Origin: Globodera rostochiensis
Taxonomy: Eukaryota > Nematoda > Chromadorea > Rhabditida > Heteroderidae
Direction of reading: 5' to 3'
Assembly: GCA_018350325.1 (NCBI GenBank)
Contig: JAEVLN010000005.1
Location: 3,668,142 to 3,732,141 of the forward strand
DNA length: 64,000 bases
In this document: in pieces, positions 51,501-64,000 of the stretch
How the letters are laid out: each line of letters opens with the position of its first letter
Position numbering within the stretch: the first letter of the stretch is position 1
The notes under the pieces: generated by a model
Told to the model about the DNA's origin: nothing
Database searches by the model: none
Seen by the model: only the letters and a program-made list of their open reading frames with translations
Translations under genes and position numbers: made by a program

Positions 51501-54500
51501 GAGTAATTGGACATGAACGCACCCCATCTAAAAATTGTTAGTTAATTTCTGAAAATTTTATTTTTTGAAGAAATAGTGTGCTAAAAAGAGAGAGTCAGCG
51601 GCGAGAGTAATTGGACATGAACGCACCCCATCTAAAAATTGTTTTAGTTTAATTTCTGAAAATTTTATTTTTTGAAGAAATAGTGTGCTAAAAAGTGAGA
51701 GTCAGGCGGTGAGAGTAATTGGACAAGAACGCACCCCATCTAAAAATTGTTTTAGTTTAATTTCTAAAAATTTTATTTTTTGAAGAAATAGTTTGGTAAA
51801 AAGAGAGAGTCAGGCGGCGAGAGTAATTGGACATGAACGCACCCCATCTAAAAATAGTTTTAGTTTAATTTTTGAAAATATTATTTTTTGAAGAAATAGT
51901 GTGCTAAAAAGAGAGAGTCAGGCGGCGAGAGTAATTGGACATGAACGCTCCCCATCTAAAAATTGTTTTAGTTTAATTTCTAAAATTTTATTTTTTGAAG
52001 AAATAGTGTGCTAAAAAGAGAGAGTCAGGCGGCGAGAGTAATTGGACATGAACGCACTCCATCTAAAAATTGTTTTAGTTTAATTTCTGAAAATTTTTTT
52101 TTTTGAAGAAATAGTGTGCTAAAAAGTGAGAGTCAGGCGGTGAGAGTAATTGGACAAGAACGCACCCCATCTAAAAATTGTTTAATTTTTGAAAATATTA
52201 TTTTTTGAAGAAATAGTGTGCTAAAAAGAGAGAGTCAGGCGGCGAGAGTAATTGGCCATGAACGCACCCCATCTAAAAATTGTTTTAGTTTAATTTCTGA
52301 AAATTTTTTTTTTGGAGAAATAGTGTGCTAAAAAGAGAGAGTCAGGCGGCGAGAGTAATTGTACATGAACGCACCCCATCTAAAAATTGTTTTAGTTTAA
52401 TTTCTGAAAATTTTATTTTTTGAAGAAATAGTGTGCTAAAAAGAGAGAGTCAGGCGGCGAGAGTAATTGGACATGAACGCACCCCATCTAAAAATTGTTT
52501 TAGTTTAATTTCTGAAAATTTTATTTTTTGAAGAAATAGTGTGCTAAAAAGAGAGTCAGGCGGCGAGAGTAATTGGACATGAACGCACCCCATCTAAAAA
52601 TTGTTTTAGTTTAATTTCTAAAATTTTATTTTTTGAAGAAATAGTGTGCTAAAAAGAGAGAGTCAGGCGGCGAGAGTAATTGGACATGAACGCTCCCCAT
52701 CTAAAAATTGTTTTAGTTTAATTTCTAAAATTTTATTTTTTGAAGAAATAGTGTGCTAAAAAGAGAGAGTCAGGCGGCGAGAGTAATTGGACATGAACGC
52801 ACTCCATCTAAAAATTGTTTAATTTCTGAAAATTTTATTTTTTGAAGAAATAGTTTGCCAAAAAGAGAGAGTCAGGCGGCGAGAGTAATTTGGACATGAA
52901 CGCACCCCATCTAAAAATTGTTTTAGTTTAATTTCTGAAAATTTTATTTTTTGAAGAAATAGTGTGCCAAAAAGAGAGAGTCAGGCGGCGAGAGTAATTT
53001 GGACATGAACGCACCCCATCTAAAATTGTTTTAGTTTAATTTCTGAAAATTTTATTTTTTGAAGGAAATAGTGTGCTAAAAAGAGAGAGTCGGCGGCGAG
53101 AGTAATTGGACATGAACGACTCCATCTAAAAATTGGTTTTAGTTTAATTTTGAAAATTTATTTTTTGAAGAAATAGTGTGCTAAAAAGAGAGAGTCAGGC
53201 GGCGAGAGTATTGGACATGAACGCACCCATCTAAAAATTGTTTTATTTAATTTTGAAAATTTTATTTTTTGAAGAAATAGTGTGCCAAAAAGAGAGAGTC
53301 AGGCGGCGAGAGTAATTTGGACATGAACGCACCCCATCTAAAAATTGTTTTATTTGATTTCTGAAAATTTTATTTTTTGAAGAAATAGTGTGCCAAAAAG
53401 AGAGAGTCAGGCGGCGAGAGTAATTTGGACATGAACGCACCCCATCTAAAAATTGTTTTATTTGATTTCTGAAAATTTTATTTTTTGAAGAAATAGTTTG
53501 CCAAAAAGAGAGAATCAGGGGGCGAGAGTAATTTGGACATGAATGCACCCCATATAAAAATTGTTTTAGTTTAATTTCTGAAAATTTTATTTTTTGAAGA
53601 AATAGTGTGCCAAAAAGAGAGAGTCAGGCGGCGAGAGTAATTTGGACATGAACGCACCCCATCTAAAAATTGTTTTATTTGATTTCTGAAAATTTTATTT
53701 TTTGAAGAAATAGTGTGCCAAAAAGAGAGAGTCAGGCGGCGAGAGTAATTTGGACATGAACGCACCCCATCTAAAAATTGTTTTAGTTTAATTTCTTGAA
53801 AATTTTATTTTTGAAGAAATAGTGTGCTAAAAAGAGAGAGTCAGGCGGCGAGAGTAATTTGGACATGAACGACTCCATCTAAAATTGTTTAATTTCTGAA
53901 AATTTTATTTTTTGAAGAAATAGTGTGCTAAAAAGAGAGAGTCAGGCGGCGAGAGTAATTGGACATGAACGCACCCCATCTAAAAATTGTTTTAGTTTAA
54001 TTTCTGAAAATTTTATTTTTTGAAGAAATAGTGTGCTAAAAAGAGAGAGTCAGGCGGCGAGAGTAATTGGACATGAACGCACCCCATCTAAAAATTGTTT
54101 TAGTTTAATTTCTGAAAATTTTATTTTTTGAAGAAATAGTGTGCTAAAAAGAGAGAGTCAGGCGGCGAGAGTAATTGGACATGAACGCACTCCATCTAAA
54201 AATTGTTTTAGTTTAATTTCTGAAAATTTATTTTTTGAAGAAATAGTGTGCTAAAAAGAGAGAGTCAGGCGGCGAGAGTAATTTGGAATGAACGCACCCC
54301 ATCTAAAAATTGTTTTAGTTTAATTTCTGAAAATTTTATTTTTTGAAGAAATAGTGTGCTAAAAAGAGAGAGTCAGGCGGCGAGAGTAATTTGGAATGAA
54401 CGCACCCCATCTAAAAATTGTTTTAGTTTAATTTCTAAAAATTTTATTTTTTGAAGAAATAGTGTGCTAAAAAGAGAGAGTCAGGCGGCGAGAGTAATTT

Positions 54501-57500
54501 GGACATGAAAGCACCCCATCTAAAAATTGTTTTAGTTTAATTTCTGAAAATTTTTTTTTTGAAAAATAGTGTGCTAAAAAGAGAGAGTCAGGCGGCGAGA
54601 GTAATTTGGAATGAACGCACCCCATCTAAAAATTGTTTTAGTTTAATTTCTGAAAATTTATTTTTTGAAGAAATAGTGTGCCAAAAAGAGAGAGTCAGGC
54701 GGCGAGAGTAATTTGGACATGAACGCACCCCATCTAAAAATTGTTTTAGTTTAATTTCTGAAAATTTTATTTTTTGAAGAAATAGTGTGCCAAAAAGAGA
54801 GAGTCAGGCGGCGAGAGTAATTTGGACATGAACGCACCCCATCTAAAAATTGTTTTAGTTTAATTTCTGAAAATTTTATTTTTTGAAGAAATAGTGTGCC
54901 AAAAAGAGAGAGTCAGGCGGCGAGAGTAATTTGGACATGAACGCACCCCATCTAAAAATTGTTTTATTTGATTTCTGAAAATTTTATTTTTTGAAGAAAT
55001 AGTGTGCCAAAAAGAGAGAGTCAGGCGGCGAGAGTAATTTGGACATGAACGCACCCCATCTAAAAATTGTTTTAGTTTAATTTCTGAAAATTTTATTTTT
55101 TGAAGAAATAAGTGTGCTAAAAAGTAAGAGTCAGGCGGCGAGAGTAATTGGACATGAACGCACCCCATCTAAAAATTGTTTTAGTTAATTTCTGAAAATT
55201 TTATTTTTTGAAAAAATGTTTGCCAAAAAGAGAGAGTCAGGCGGCGAGAGTAATTGGACATGAACGCACCCCATCTAAAAATAGTTTTAGTTTAATTTTT
55301 GAAAATATTATTTTTTGAAGAAATAGTGTGCTAAAAAGAGAGAGTCAGGCGGCGAGAGTAATTGGACATGAACGCTCCCCATCTAAAAATTGTTTTAGTT
55401 TAATTTCTAAAATTTTATTTTTTGAAGAAATAGTGTGCTAAAAAGAGAGAGTCAGGCGGCGAGAGTAATTGGACATGAACGCACTCCATCTAAAAATTGT
55501 TTTAGTTTAATTTCTGAAAATTTTATTTTTTGAAGAAATAGTGTGCTAAAAAGTGAGAGTCAGGCGGTGAGAGTAATTGGACAAGAACGCCACCCCATCT
55601 AAAATTGTTTAATTTTGAAAATATTATTTTTTGAAGAAATAGTGTGCTAAAAAGAGAGAGTCAGCGGCGAGAGTAATTGGCCATGAACGCACCCCATCTA
55701 AAAATTGTTTTAGTTTAATTTCGAAAATTTTATTTTTGGAGAAATAGTGTGCTAAAAGTAGAGAGTCAGGCGGCGAGAGTATTGGACATGAACGCACCCC
55801 ATCTAAAAATTGTTTAGTTTAATTTCTGAAAATATTATTTTTGAAGAAATATGTGCTAAAAAGAGAGAGTCAGGCGGCGAGAGTAATTGGACATGAACGC
55901 ACCCCATCTAAAAATTGTTTTAGTTTAATTTCTGAAAATTTTATTTTTTGAAGAAATAGTGTGCTAAAAAGAGAGAGTCAGGCGGCGAGAGTAATTGGAC
56001 ATGAACGCACTCCATTCTAAAATTGTTTTAGTTTAATTTCTGAAAATTTATTTTTTGAAGAAATAGTGTGCTAAAAGAAGAGAGTCAGGCGGCGAGAGTA
56101 ATTTGGACATGAAAGCACCCCATCTAAAAATTGTTTTAGTTTAATTTCTGAAAATTTTATTTTTTGAAGAAATAGTGTGCTAAAAAGAGAGAGTCAGGCG
56201 GCGAGAGTAATTTGGAATGAACGCACCCCATCTAAAAATTGTTTTAGTTTAATTTCTGAAAATTTTATTTTTTGAAGAAATAGTGTGCTAAAAAGAGAGA
56301 GTCAGGCGGCGAGAGTAATTTGGAATGAACGCACCCCATCTAAAAATTGTTTTAGTTTAATTTCTGAAAATTTTATTTTTTGAAGAAATAGTGTGCTAAA
56401 AAGAGAGAGTCAGGCGGCGAGAGTAATTTGGACATGAAAGCACCCCATCTAAAAATTGTTTTAGTTTAATTTCTGAACATTTTATTTTTTGAATAAATAG
56501 TGTGCTAAAAAGAGAGAGTCAGGCGGCGAGAGTAATTTGGACATGAAAGCACCCCATCTAAAAATTGTTTTAGTTTAATTTCTGAAAATTTTATTTTTTG
56601 AATAAATAGTGTGCTAAAAAGAGAGAGTCAGGCGGCGAGAGTAATTTGGAATGAACGCACCCCATCTAAAAATTGTTTTAGTTTAATTTCTGAAAATTTT
56701 ATTTTTTGAAAAAATAGTGTGCTAAAAAGAGAGAGTCAGGCGGCGAGAGTAATTTGGAATGAACGCACCCCATCTAAAAATTGTTTTAGTTTAATTTCTA
56801 AAAATTTTATTTTTTGAAGAAATAGTGTGCTAAAAAGAGAGAGTCAGGCGGCGAGAGTAATTTGGACATGAACGCACCCCATCTAAAAATTGTTTTAGTT
56901 TAATTTCTGAAAATTTTATTTTTGAAGAAATAGTGTGCTAAAAAGAGAGAGTCAGGCGGCGAGAGTAATTGGACATGAACCTCCCCATCTAAAAATTGTT
57001 TTAGTTTAATTTCTGAAAATTTTATTTTTTGAAGAAATATGTGCTAAAAAGAGAGAGTCAGGCGGCGAGAGTAATTGGACATGAACGCACCCCATCTAAA
57101 ATTGTTTTAGTTTAATTTCTGAAAATTTTATTTTTTGAAGAAATAGTGTGCTAAAAATGAGAGTCAGGCGGCGAGAGTAATTGGACATGAACGCACCCCA
57201 TCTAAAAATTGTTTAGTAATTTCTGAAAATTTATTTTTTGAAGAAATAGTGTGCTAAAAAGAGAGAGTCAGGCGGGAGAGTAATTGGACATGAACGCACC
57301 CCATCTAAAAATTGTTTTATTTAATTTCTGAAAATTTTATTTTTTGAAAGAAATAGTGTGCTAAAAAGAGAGAGTCAGGCGGCGAGAGTAATTGACATGA
57401 ACGCACCCCATCTAAAAATTGTTTTAGTTTAATTTCTGAAAATTTATTTTTTAAGAAATAGTGTGCTAAAAAGAGAGAGTCAGGCGGCGAGAGTAATTGG

Positions 57501-60500
57501 ACATGAACGCACCCCATCTAAAAATTGTTTTAGTTTAATTTCTGAAAATTTTATTTTTTGAAGAAATAGTGTGCTAAAAAGAGAGAGTCAGGCGGCGAGA
57601 GTAATTGGACATGAACGCACCCCATCTAAAAATTGTTTTAGTTTAATTTCTGAAAATTTTATTTTTTGAAGAAATAGTGTGCTAAAAAGAGAGAGTCAGG
57701 CGGCGAGAGTAATTGGACATGAACGCACCCCATCTAAAAATTGTTTTAGTTTAATTTCTGAAAATTTAATTTTTTGAAGAAATAGTGTGCTAAAAAGAGA
57801 GAGTCAGGCGGCGAGAGTAATTGGACATGAACGCACCCCATCTAAAAATTGTTTTAGTTTAATTTCTAAAATTTTATTTTTTGAAGAAATAGTGTGCTAA
57901 AAAGAGAGAGTCAGGCGGCGAGAGTAATTGGACATGAACGCACTCCATCTAAAAATTGTTTTAGTTTAATTTCTGAAAATTTAATTTTTTGAAGAAATAG
58001 TGTGCTAAAAAGAGAGAGTCAGGCGGCGAGAGTAATTGGACATGAACGCACCCCATCTAAAAATAGTTTTAGTTTAATTTCTGAAAATTTTATTTTTTGA
58101 AGAAATATTGTGCTAAAAAAGAGAGTCAAGCGGCGAGAGTAATTGGACATGGACGCACCCCATCTAAAATTGTTTTAGTTTAATTTCTGAAAATTTTATT
58201 TTTTGAAGAAATATTGTGCTAAAAAAGAGAGTCAAGCGGCGAGAGTAATTGGACAAGACCGCACCCCATCTAAAAATTGTTAAATTTTTAAAATATTATT
58301 TTTTGAAAAAATAGTGTGCTAAAAAGAGAGAGTCAGGCGGCGAGAGTAATTGGGCATGAACGCACCCCATCTAAAAATTGTTTTAGTTTAATTTCTGAAA
58401 ATTTTATTTTTTGAAGATTAGTGTGCTAAAAAGAGAGAGTCAGGCGGCGAGAGTAATTGGACATGAACGCACCCATCTAAAAATTGTTTTAGTTTAATTT
58501 CTGAAAATTTTATTTTTTGAAGAAATAGTGTGCTAAAAAAGAGAGTCAGGCGGCGAGAGTAATTGGACAAGAACGCACCCCATCTAAAAATTGTTTTAGT
58601 TTAATTTCTGAAAATTTAATTTTTGAAGAAATAGTGTGCTAAAAAGAGAGAGTCAGGCGGCGAGAGTAATTGGACATGAACGCACCCCATCTAAAAATAG
58701 TTTTAGTTTAATTTCTGAAAATTTTATTTTTTGAAGAAATAGTGTGCTAAAAAGTGAGAGTCAGGCGGTGAGAGTAATTGGACATGAACGCACCCCATCT
58801 AAAAATTGTTTTAGTTTAATTTCTGAAAATTTTATTTTTTGAAGAAATATTGTACTAAAAAAGAGAGTCAAGCGGCGAGAGTAATTGGACAAGAACGCAC
58901 CCCATCTAAAAATTGTTAAATTTTTAAAAATATTATTTTTTGAAAAAATAGTGTGCTAAAAAGAGAGAGTCAGGCGGCGAGAGTAATTGGGCATGAACGC
59001 ACCCCATCTAAAAATTGTTTTAGTTTAATTTCTAAAATTTTATTTTTTGAAGAAATAGTGTGCTAAAAAAGAGAGTCAGGCGGCGAGAGTAATTGGACAA
59101 GAACGCACCCCATCTAAAAATTGTTTAATTTCTGAAAATTTTATTTTTTGAAGAAATAGTGTGCTAAAAAGAGAGAATCAGGCGGCGAGAGTAATTGTAC
59201 ATGAACGCACCCCATCTAAAAATTGTTTTAGTTTAATTTCTGAAAATTTTATTTTTTGAAGAAATAGTGTGCTAAAAAGAGAGAGTCAGGCGGCGAGAGT
59301 AATTGGACATGAACGCACCCCATCTAAAAATTGTTTTAGTTTAATTTCTAAAATTTTATTTTTTGAAGAAATAGTTTGGTAAAAAGAGAGAGTCAGGCGG
59401 CGAGAGTAATTGGACATGAACGCACCCCATCTAAAAATAGTTTTAGTTTAATTTTTGAAAATATTATTTTTTGAAGAAATAGTGTGCTAAAAAGAGAGAG
59501 TCAGGCGGCGAGAGTAATTGGACATGAACGCTCCCCATCTAAAAATTGTTTTAGTTTAATTTCTAAAATTTTATTTTTTGAAGAAATAGTGTGCTAAAAA
59601 GAGAGAGTCAGGCGGCGAGAGTAATTGGACATGAACGCACTCCATCTAAAAATTGTTTTAGTTTAATTTCTGAAAATTTTATTTTTTGAAGAAATAGTGT
59701 GCTAAAAAGTGAGAGTCAGGCGGTGAGAGTAATTGGACAAGAACGCACCCCATCTAAAAATTGTTTAATTTTTGAAAATATTATTTTTTGAAGAAATAGT
59801 GTGCTAAAAAGAGAGAGTCAGGCGGCGAGAGTAATTGGCCATGAACGCACCCCATCTAAAAATTGTTTTAGTTTAATTTCTGAAAATTTTTTTTTTGGAG
59901 AAATAGTGTGCTAAAAAGTGAGAGTCAGGCGGTGAGAGTAATTGGACAAGAACGCACCCCATCTAAAAATTGTTTAATTTTTGAAAATATTATTTTTTGA
60001 AGAAATAGTGTGCTAAAAAGAGAGAGTCAGGCGGCGAGAGTAATTGGACATGAACGCACCCCATCTAAGAATTGTTTTAGTTTAATTTCTGAAAATTTTA
60101 TTTTTTGAAGAAATAGTGTGCTAAAAAGAGAGAGTCAGGCGGCGAGAGTAATTGGACATGAACGCACCCCATCTAAAAATAGTTTTAGTTTAATTTCTGA
60201 AAATTTTATTTTTTGAAGAAATAGTGTGCTAAAAAGTGAGAGTCAGGCGGTGAGAGTAATTGGACATGAACGCACCCCATCTAAAAATTGTTTAATTTCT
60301 GAAAATTTTATTTTTTGAAGAAATAGTGTGCTAAAAAGAGAGAATCAGGCGGCGAGAGTAATTGTACATGAACGCACCCCATCTAAAAATTGTTTTAGTT
60401 TAATTTCTGAAAATTTTATTTTTTGAAGAAATAGTGTGCTAAAAAGAGAGAGTCAGGCGGCGAGAGTAATTGGACATGAACGCACCCCATCTAAAAATTG

Positions 60501-63500
60501 TTTTAGTTTAATTTCTAAAAATTTTATTTTTTGAAGAAATAGTTTGGTAAAAAGAGAGAGTCAGGCGGCGAGAGTAATTGGACATGAACGCACCCCATCT
60601 AAAAATAGTTTTAGTTTAATTTTTGAAAATATTATTTTTTGAAGAAATAGTGTGCTAAAAAGAGAGAGTCAGGCGGCGAGAGTAATTGGACATGAACGCT
60701 CCCCATCTAAAAATTGTTTTAGTTTAATTTCTAAAATTTTATTTTTTGAAGAAATAGTGTGCTAAAAAGAGAGAGTCAGGCGGCGAGAGTAATTGGACAT
60801 GAACGCACTCCATCTAAAAATTGTTTTAGTTTAATTTCTGAAAATTTTATTTTTTGAAGAAATAGTGTGCTAAAAAGTGAGAGTCAGGCGGTGAGAGTAA
60901 TTGGACAAGAACGCACCCCATCTAAAAATTGTTTAATTTTTGAAAATATTATTTTTTGAAGAAATAGTGTGCTAAAAAGAGAGAGTCAGGCGGCGAGAGT
61001 AATTGGCCATGAACGCACCCCATCTAAAAATTGTTTTAGTTTAATTTCTGAAAATTTTTTTTTTGGAGAAATAGTGTGCTAAAAAGTGAGAGTCAGGCGG
61101 TGAGAGTAATTGGACAAGAACGCACCCCATCTAAAAATTGTTTAATTTTTGAAAATATTATTTTTTGAAGAAATAGTGTGCTAAAAAGAGAGAGTCAGGC
61201 GGCGAGAGTAATTGGACATGAACGCACCCCATCTAAAAATTGTTTTAGTTTAATTTCTGAAAATTTTATTTTTTGAAGAAATAGTGTGCTAAAAAGAGAG
61301 AGTCAGGCGGCGAGAGTAATTGGACATGAACGCACCCCATCTAAAAATAGTTTTAGTTTAATTTCTGAAAATTTTATTTTTTGAAGAAATAGTGTGCTAA
61401 AAAGTGAGAGTCAGGCGGTGAGAGTAATTGGACATGAACGCACCCCATCTAAAAATTGTTTTAGTTTAATTTCTGAAAATTTTATTTTTTGAAGAAATAT
61501 TGTGCTAAAAAAGAGAGTCAAGCGGCGAGAGTAATTGGACAAGAACGCACCCCATCTAAAAATTGTTAAATTTTTAAAAATATTATTTTTTGAAAAAATA
61601 GTGTGCTAAAAAGAGAGAGTCAGGCGGCGAGAGTAATTGGGCATGAACGCACCCCATCTAAAAATTGTTTTAGTTTAATTTCTAAAATTTTATTTTTTGA
61701 AGAAATAGTGTGCTAAAAAAGAGAGTCAGGCGGCGAGAGTAATTGGACAAGAACGCACCCCATCTAAAAATTGTTTAATTTCTGAAAATTTTATTTTTTG
61801 AAGAAATAGTGTGCTAAAAAGAGAGAATCAACCCATCTAAAAATTGTTTTAGTTTAATTTCTGAAAATTTTATTTTTTGAAGAAATAGTGTGCTAAAAAG
61901 AGAGAGTCAGGCGGCGAGAGTAATTGGACATGAACGCACCCCATCTAAAAATTGTTTTAGTTTAATTTCTAAAAATTTTATTTTTTGAAGAAATAGTTTG
62001 GTAAAAAGAGAGAGTCAGGCGGCGAGAGTAATTGGACATGAACGCACCCCATCTAAAAATAGTTTTAGTTTAATTTTTGAAAATATTATTTTTTGAAGAA
62101 ATAGTGTGCTAAAAAGAGAGAGTCAGGCGGCGAGAGTAATTGGCCATGAACGCACCCCATCTAAAAATTGTTTTAGTTTAATTTCTGAAAATTTTTTTTT
62201 TGGAGAAATAGTGTGCTAAAAAGAGAGAGTCAGGCGGCGAGAGTAATTGTACATGAACGCACCCCATCTAAAAATTGTTTTAGTTTAATTTCTGAAAATT
62301 TTATTTTTTGAAGAAATAGTGTGCTAAAAAGAGAGAGTCAGGCGGCGAGAGTAATTGGACATGAACGCACCCCATCTAAAAATTGTTTTAGTTTAATTTC
62401 TAAAATTTTATTTTTTGAAGAAATAGTGTGCTAAAAAGAGAGAGTCAGGCGGCGAGAGTAATTGGACATGAACGCACTCCATCTAAAAATTGTTTTAGTT
62501 TAATTTCTGAAAATTTAATTTTTTGAAGAAATAGTGTGCTAAAAAGTGAGAGTCAGGCGGTGAGAGTAATTGGACATGGACGCACCCCATCTAAAAATTG
62601 TTTTAGTTTAATTTCTGAAAATTTTATTTTTTGAAGAAATATTGTGCTAAAAAAGAGAGTCAAGCGGCGAGAGTAATTGGACAAGACCGCACCCCATCTA
62701 AAAATTGTTAAATTTTTAAAATATTATTTTTTGAAAAAATAGTGTGCTAAAAAGAGAGAGTCAGGCGGCGAGAGTAATTGGGCATGAACGCACCCCATCT
62801 AAAAATTGTTTTAGTTTAATTTCTGAAAATTTTATTTTTTGAAGATTAGTGTGCTAAAAAGAGAGAGTCAGGCGGCGAGAGTAATTGGACATGAACGCAC
62901 CCATCTAAAAATTGTTTTAGTTTAATTTCTGAAAATTTTATTTTTTGAAGAAATAGTGTGCTAAAAAAGAGAGTCAGGCGGCGAGAGTAATTGGACAAGA
63001 ACGCACCCCATCTAAAAATTGTTTAATTTCTGAAAATTTTATTTTTTGAAGAAATAGTGTGCTAAAAAGAGAGAATCAGGCGGCGAGAGTAATTGGACAT
63101 GAACGCTCCCCATCTAAAAATTGTTTTAGTTTAATTTCTAAAATTTTATTTTTTGAAGAAATAGTGTGCTAAAAGAGAGAGTCAGGCGGCGAGAGTAATT
63201 GGACATGAACGCACTCCATCTAAAAATTGTTTAATTTCTGAAAATTTTATTTTTTGAAGAAATAGTGTGCTAAAAAGAGAGAGTCAGGCGGCGAGAGTAA
63301 TTGGACATGAACGCACCCCATCTAAAAATTGTTTTAGTTTAATTTCTGAAAATTTTATTTTTTGAAGAAATAGTGTGCTAAAAAGAGAGAGTCAGGCGGC
63401 GAGAGTAATTGGTCATGAACGCACCCCATCTAAAAATTGTTTTAGTTTAATTTCTGAAAATTTTATTTTTTGAAGAAATAGTGTGCTAAAAAGAGAGAGT

Positions 63501-63799
63501 CAGGCGGCGAGAGTAATTGGACATGAACGCACCCCATCTAAAAATTGTTTTAGTTTAATTTCTGAAAATTTTATTTTTTGAAGAAATAGTGTGCTAAAAA
63601 GTGAGAGTCAGGCGGTGAGAGTAATTGGACAAGAACGCACCCCATCTAAAAATTGTTTAATTTTTGAAAATATTATTTTTTGAAGAAATAGTGTGCTAAA
63701 AAGAGAGAGTCATGCGGCGAGAGTAATTGGACATGAACGCACTCCATCTAAAAATTGTTTTAGTTTAATTTCTGAAATTTTAATTTTTTGAAGAAATTA
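48510..63799. repeat. 108-bp satellite array, ~140 copies
   Basis: The unit contains AGAGAGTCAGGCGGCGAGAG, TAATTGGACATGAACGCACC, CCATCTAAAAATTGTTTTAG and TATTTTTTGAAGAAATAGTG. The period is 108 bp, measured for example from 63393 to 63501. Variants include TAATTTGGACATG (+1), GCTCCCCAT, GCACTCCAT, GTGAGAGTCAGGCGGTGAGAG with GGACAAGAAC, a shortened GTTTAATTTTTGAAAATATT unit, and GTTTGGTAAAAAG. These recur in fixed order, which shows higher-order structure. No gene lies inside. Confidence 0.95.
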
Positions 63800-64000
63800 G
63801 GACACTGTCTCGGGATTTATCCTTATTTAGGTCTCCGTCCTTTATATGAAGATCTTCATAATATTGATTTAATATTCAAAATGAGAAAATTTCGAAGCGA
63901 ATTGGACCAGTTTTCATTACAAGAGTCAAATTTTCTCGGCGGCACCTATTGGCATCGCCGCCGACCCCCCCCCCCCCCCCCAACAGTAAAGCAGAATTGT
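63800..64000. other. Unique right flank of the satellite
   Basis: No gene seen. It contains a CTCGGCGGCACCTATTGGCA / CGCCGCCGACC motif related to the hairpin at 38400 and a C-tract at about 63965-63981. Confidence 0.5.

Noticed and set aside
49225..57517. 36-residue repeat proteins in the satellite (e.g. units with SCPNYSRRLTLSFW)
   Set aside because: The 108-bp period is a multiple of three, so monomers that lost the TAG or TAA in one frame read through for two or three units. No start context, and most monomers contain stops.
48510..63799. CRISPR-like array
   Set aside because: Units are contiguous with no unique spacers, and the context is eukaryotic. It is a satellite.

Overview
The window is AT-rich eukaryotic DNA. 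It is most probably from a nematode, and the gene content suggests a plant-parasitic (cyst-nematode-like) species. The evidence is: introns of 40-60 bp with GTGAGT donors and short pyrimidine tracts before the AG; a five-exon cysteine-rich secreted gene of chondroitin-proteoglycan-4/DUF19 type at 32.9-34.3 kb; a Gly/Trp-rich secreted peptide with a trans-splice-like acceptor just before its ATG at 45.2 kb; and no operon-like prokaryotic layout. The species assignment is inference.

The dominant content of 1-48.4 kb is a dispersed cluster of one gene family: nine structurally intact genes (1628-2606 -, 5662-6850 -, 10414-11483 -, 13666-15212 +, 22059-23703 -, 27231-28170 +, 30145-31105 +, 35298-36278 -, 46575-48414 +) and at least eight broken copies or relics. 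Each intact protein (296-476 aa) has a signal peptide, a conserved acidic region (DEIFGEGWW...), one to four copies of an IEPNSTDQ-type repeat, and then three to five helix-turn-helix-like units of four kinds, called A, B, C and D here. Each unit ends in a T-I/L-x-x-W-K-K-E/Q-F/L helix. Exons join in phase 1 throughout, and the C-B exon is a symmetric 1-1 cassette that is present or absent between copies. I do not recognise the family. Its architecture, a secreted protein carrying a tandem array of DNA-binding-like helices with variable recognition-helix residues, is the best candidate here for an undescribed system, for example secreted nuclear effectors.

Two kinds of upstream sequence accompany the family. 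Type I is a ~300-bp block with a core about 160-220 bp before the ATG; type II is a shorter leader ending close to the ATG. Between the genes lie many non-autonomous transposons. Several have clear terminal inverted repeats and 8-bp target duplications of hAT type, and each is filled with its own short motif (TGTGCATATTT, CGGTTCC, TTCGTAAT, AATATGG, TTCCGAC). There is also a foldback element with a 10-bp direct repeat, tRNA-derived SINE-like segments, a decayed Ty3-like integrase, a broken BED-finger hAT-like gene, and several minisatellites.

From about 48.51 to 63.80 kb the window is a single satellite of roughly 140 copies of a 108-bp unit with higher-order structure. It starts less than 100 bp after the last family gene. 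The final 200 bp are unique sequence with a GC-rich inverted motif.
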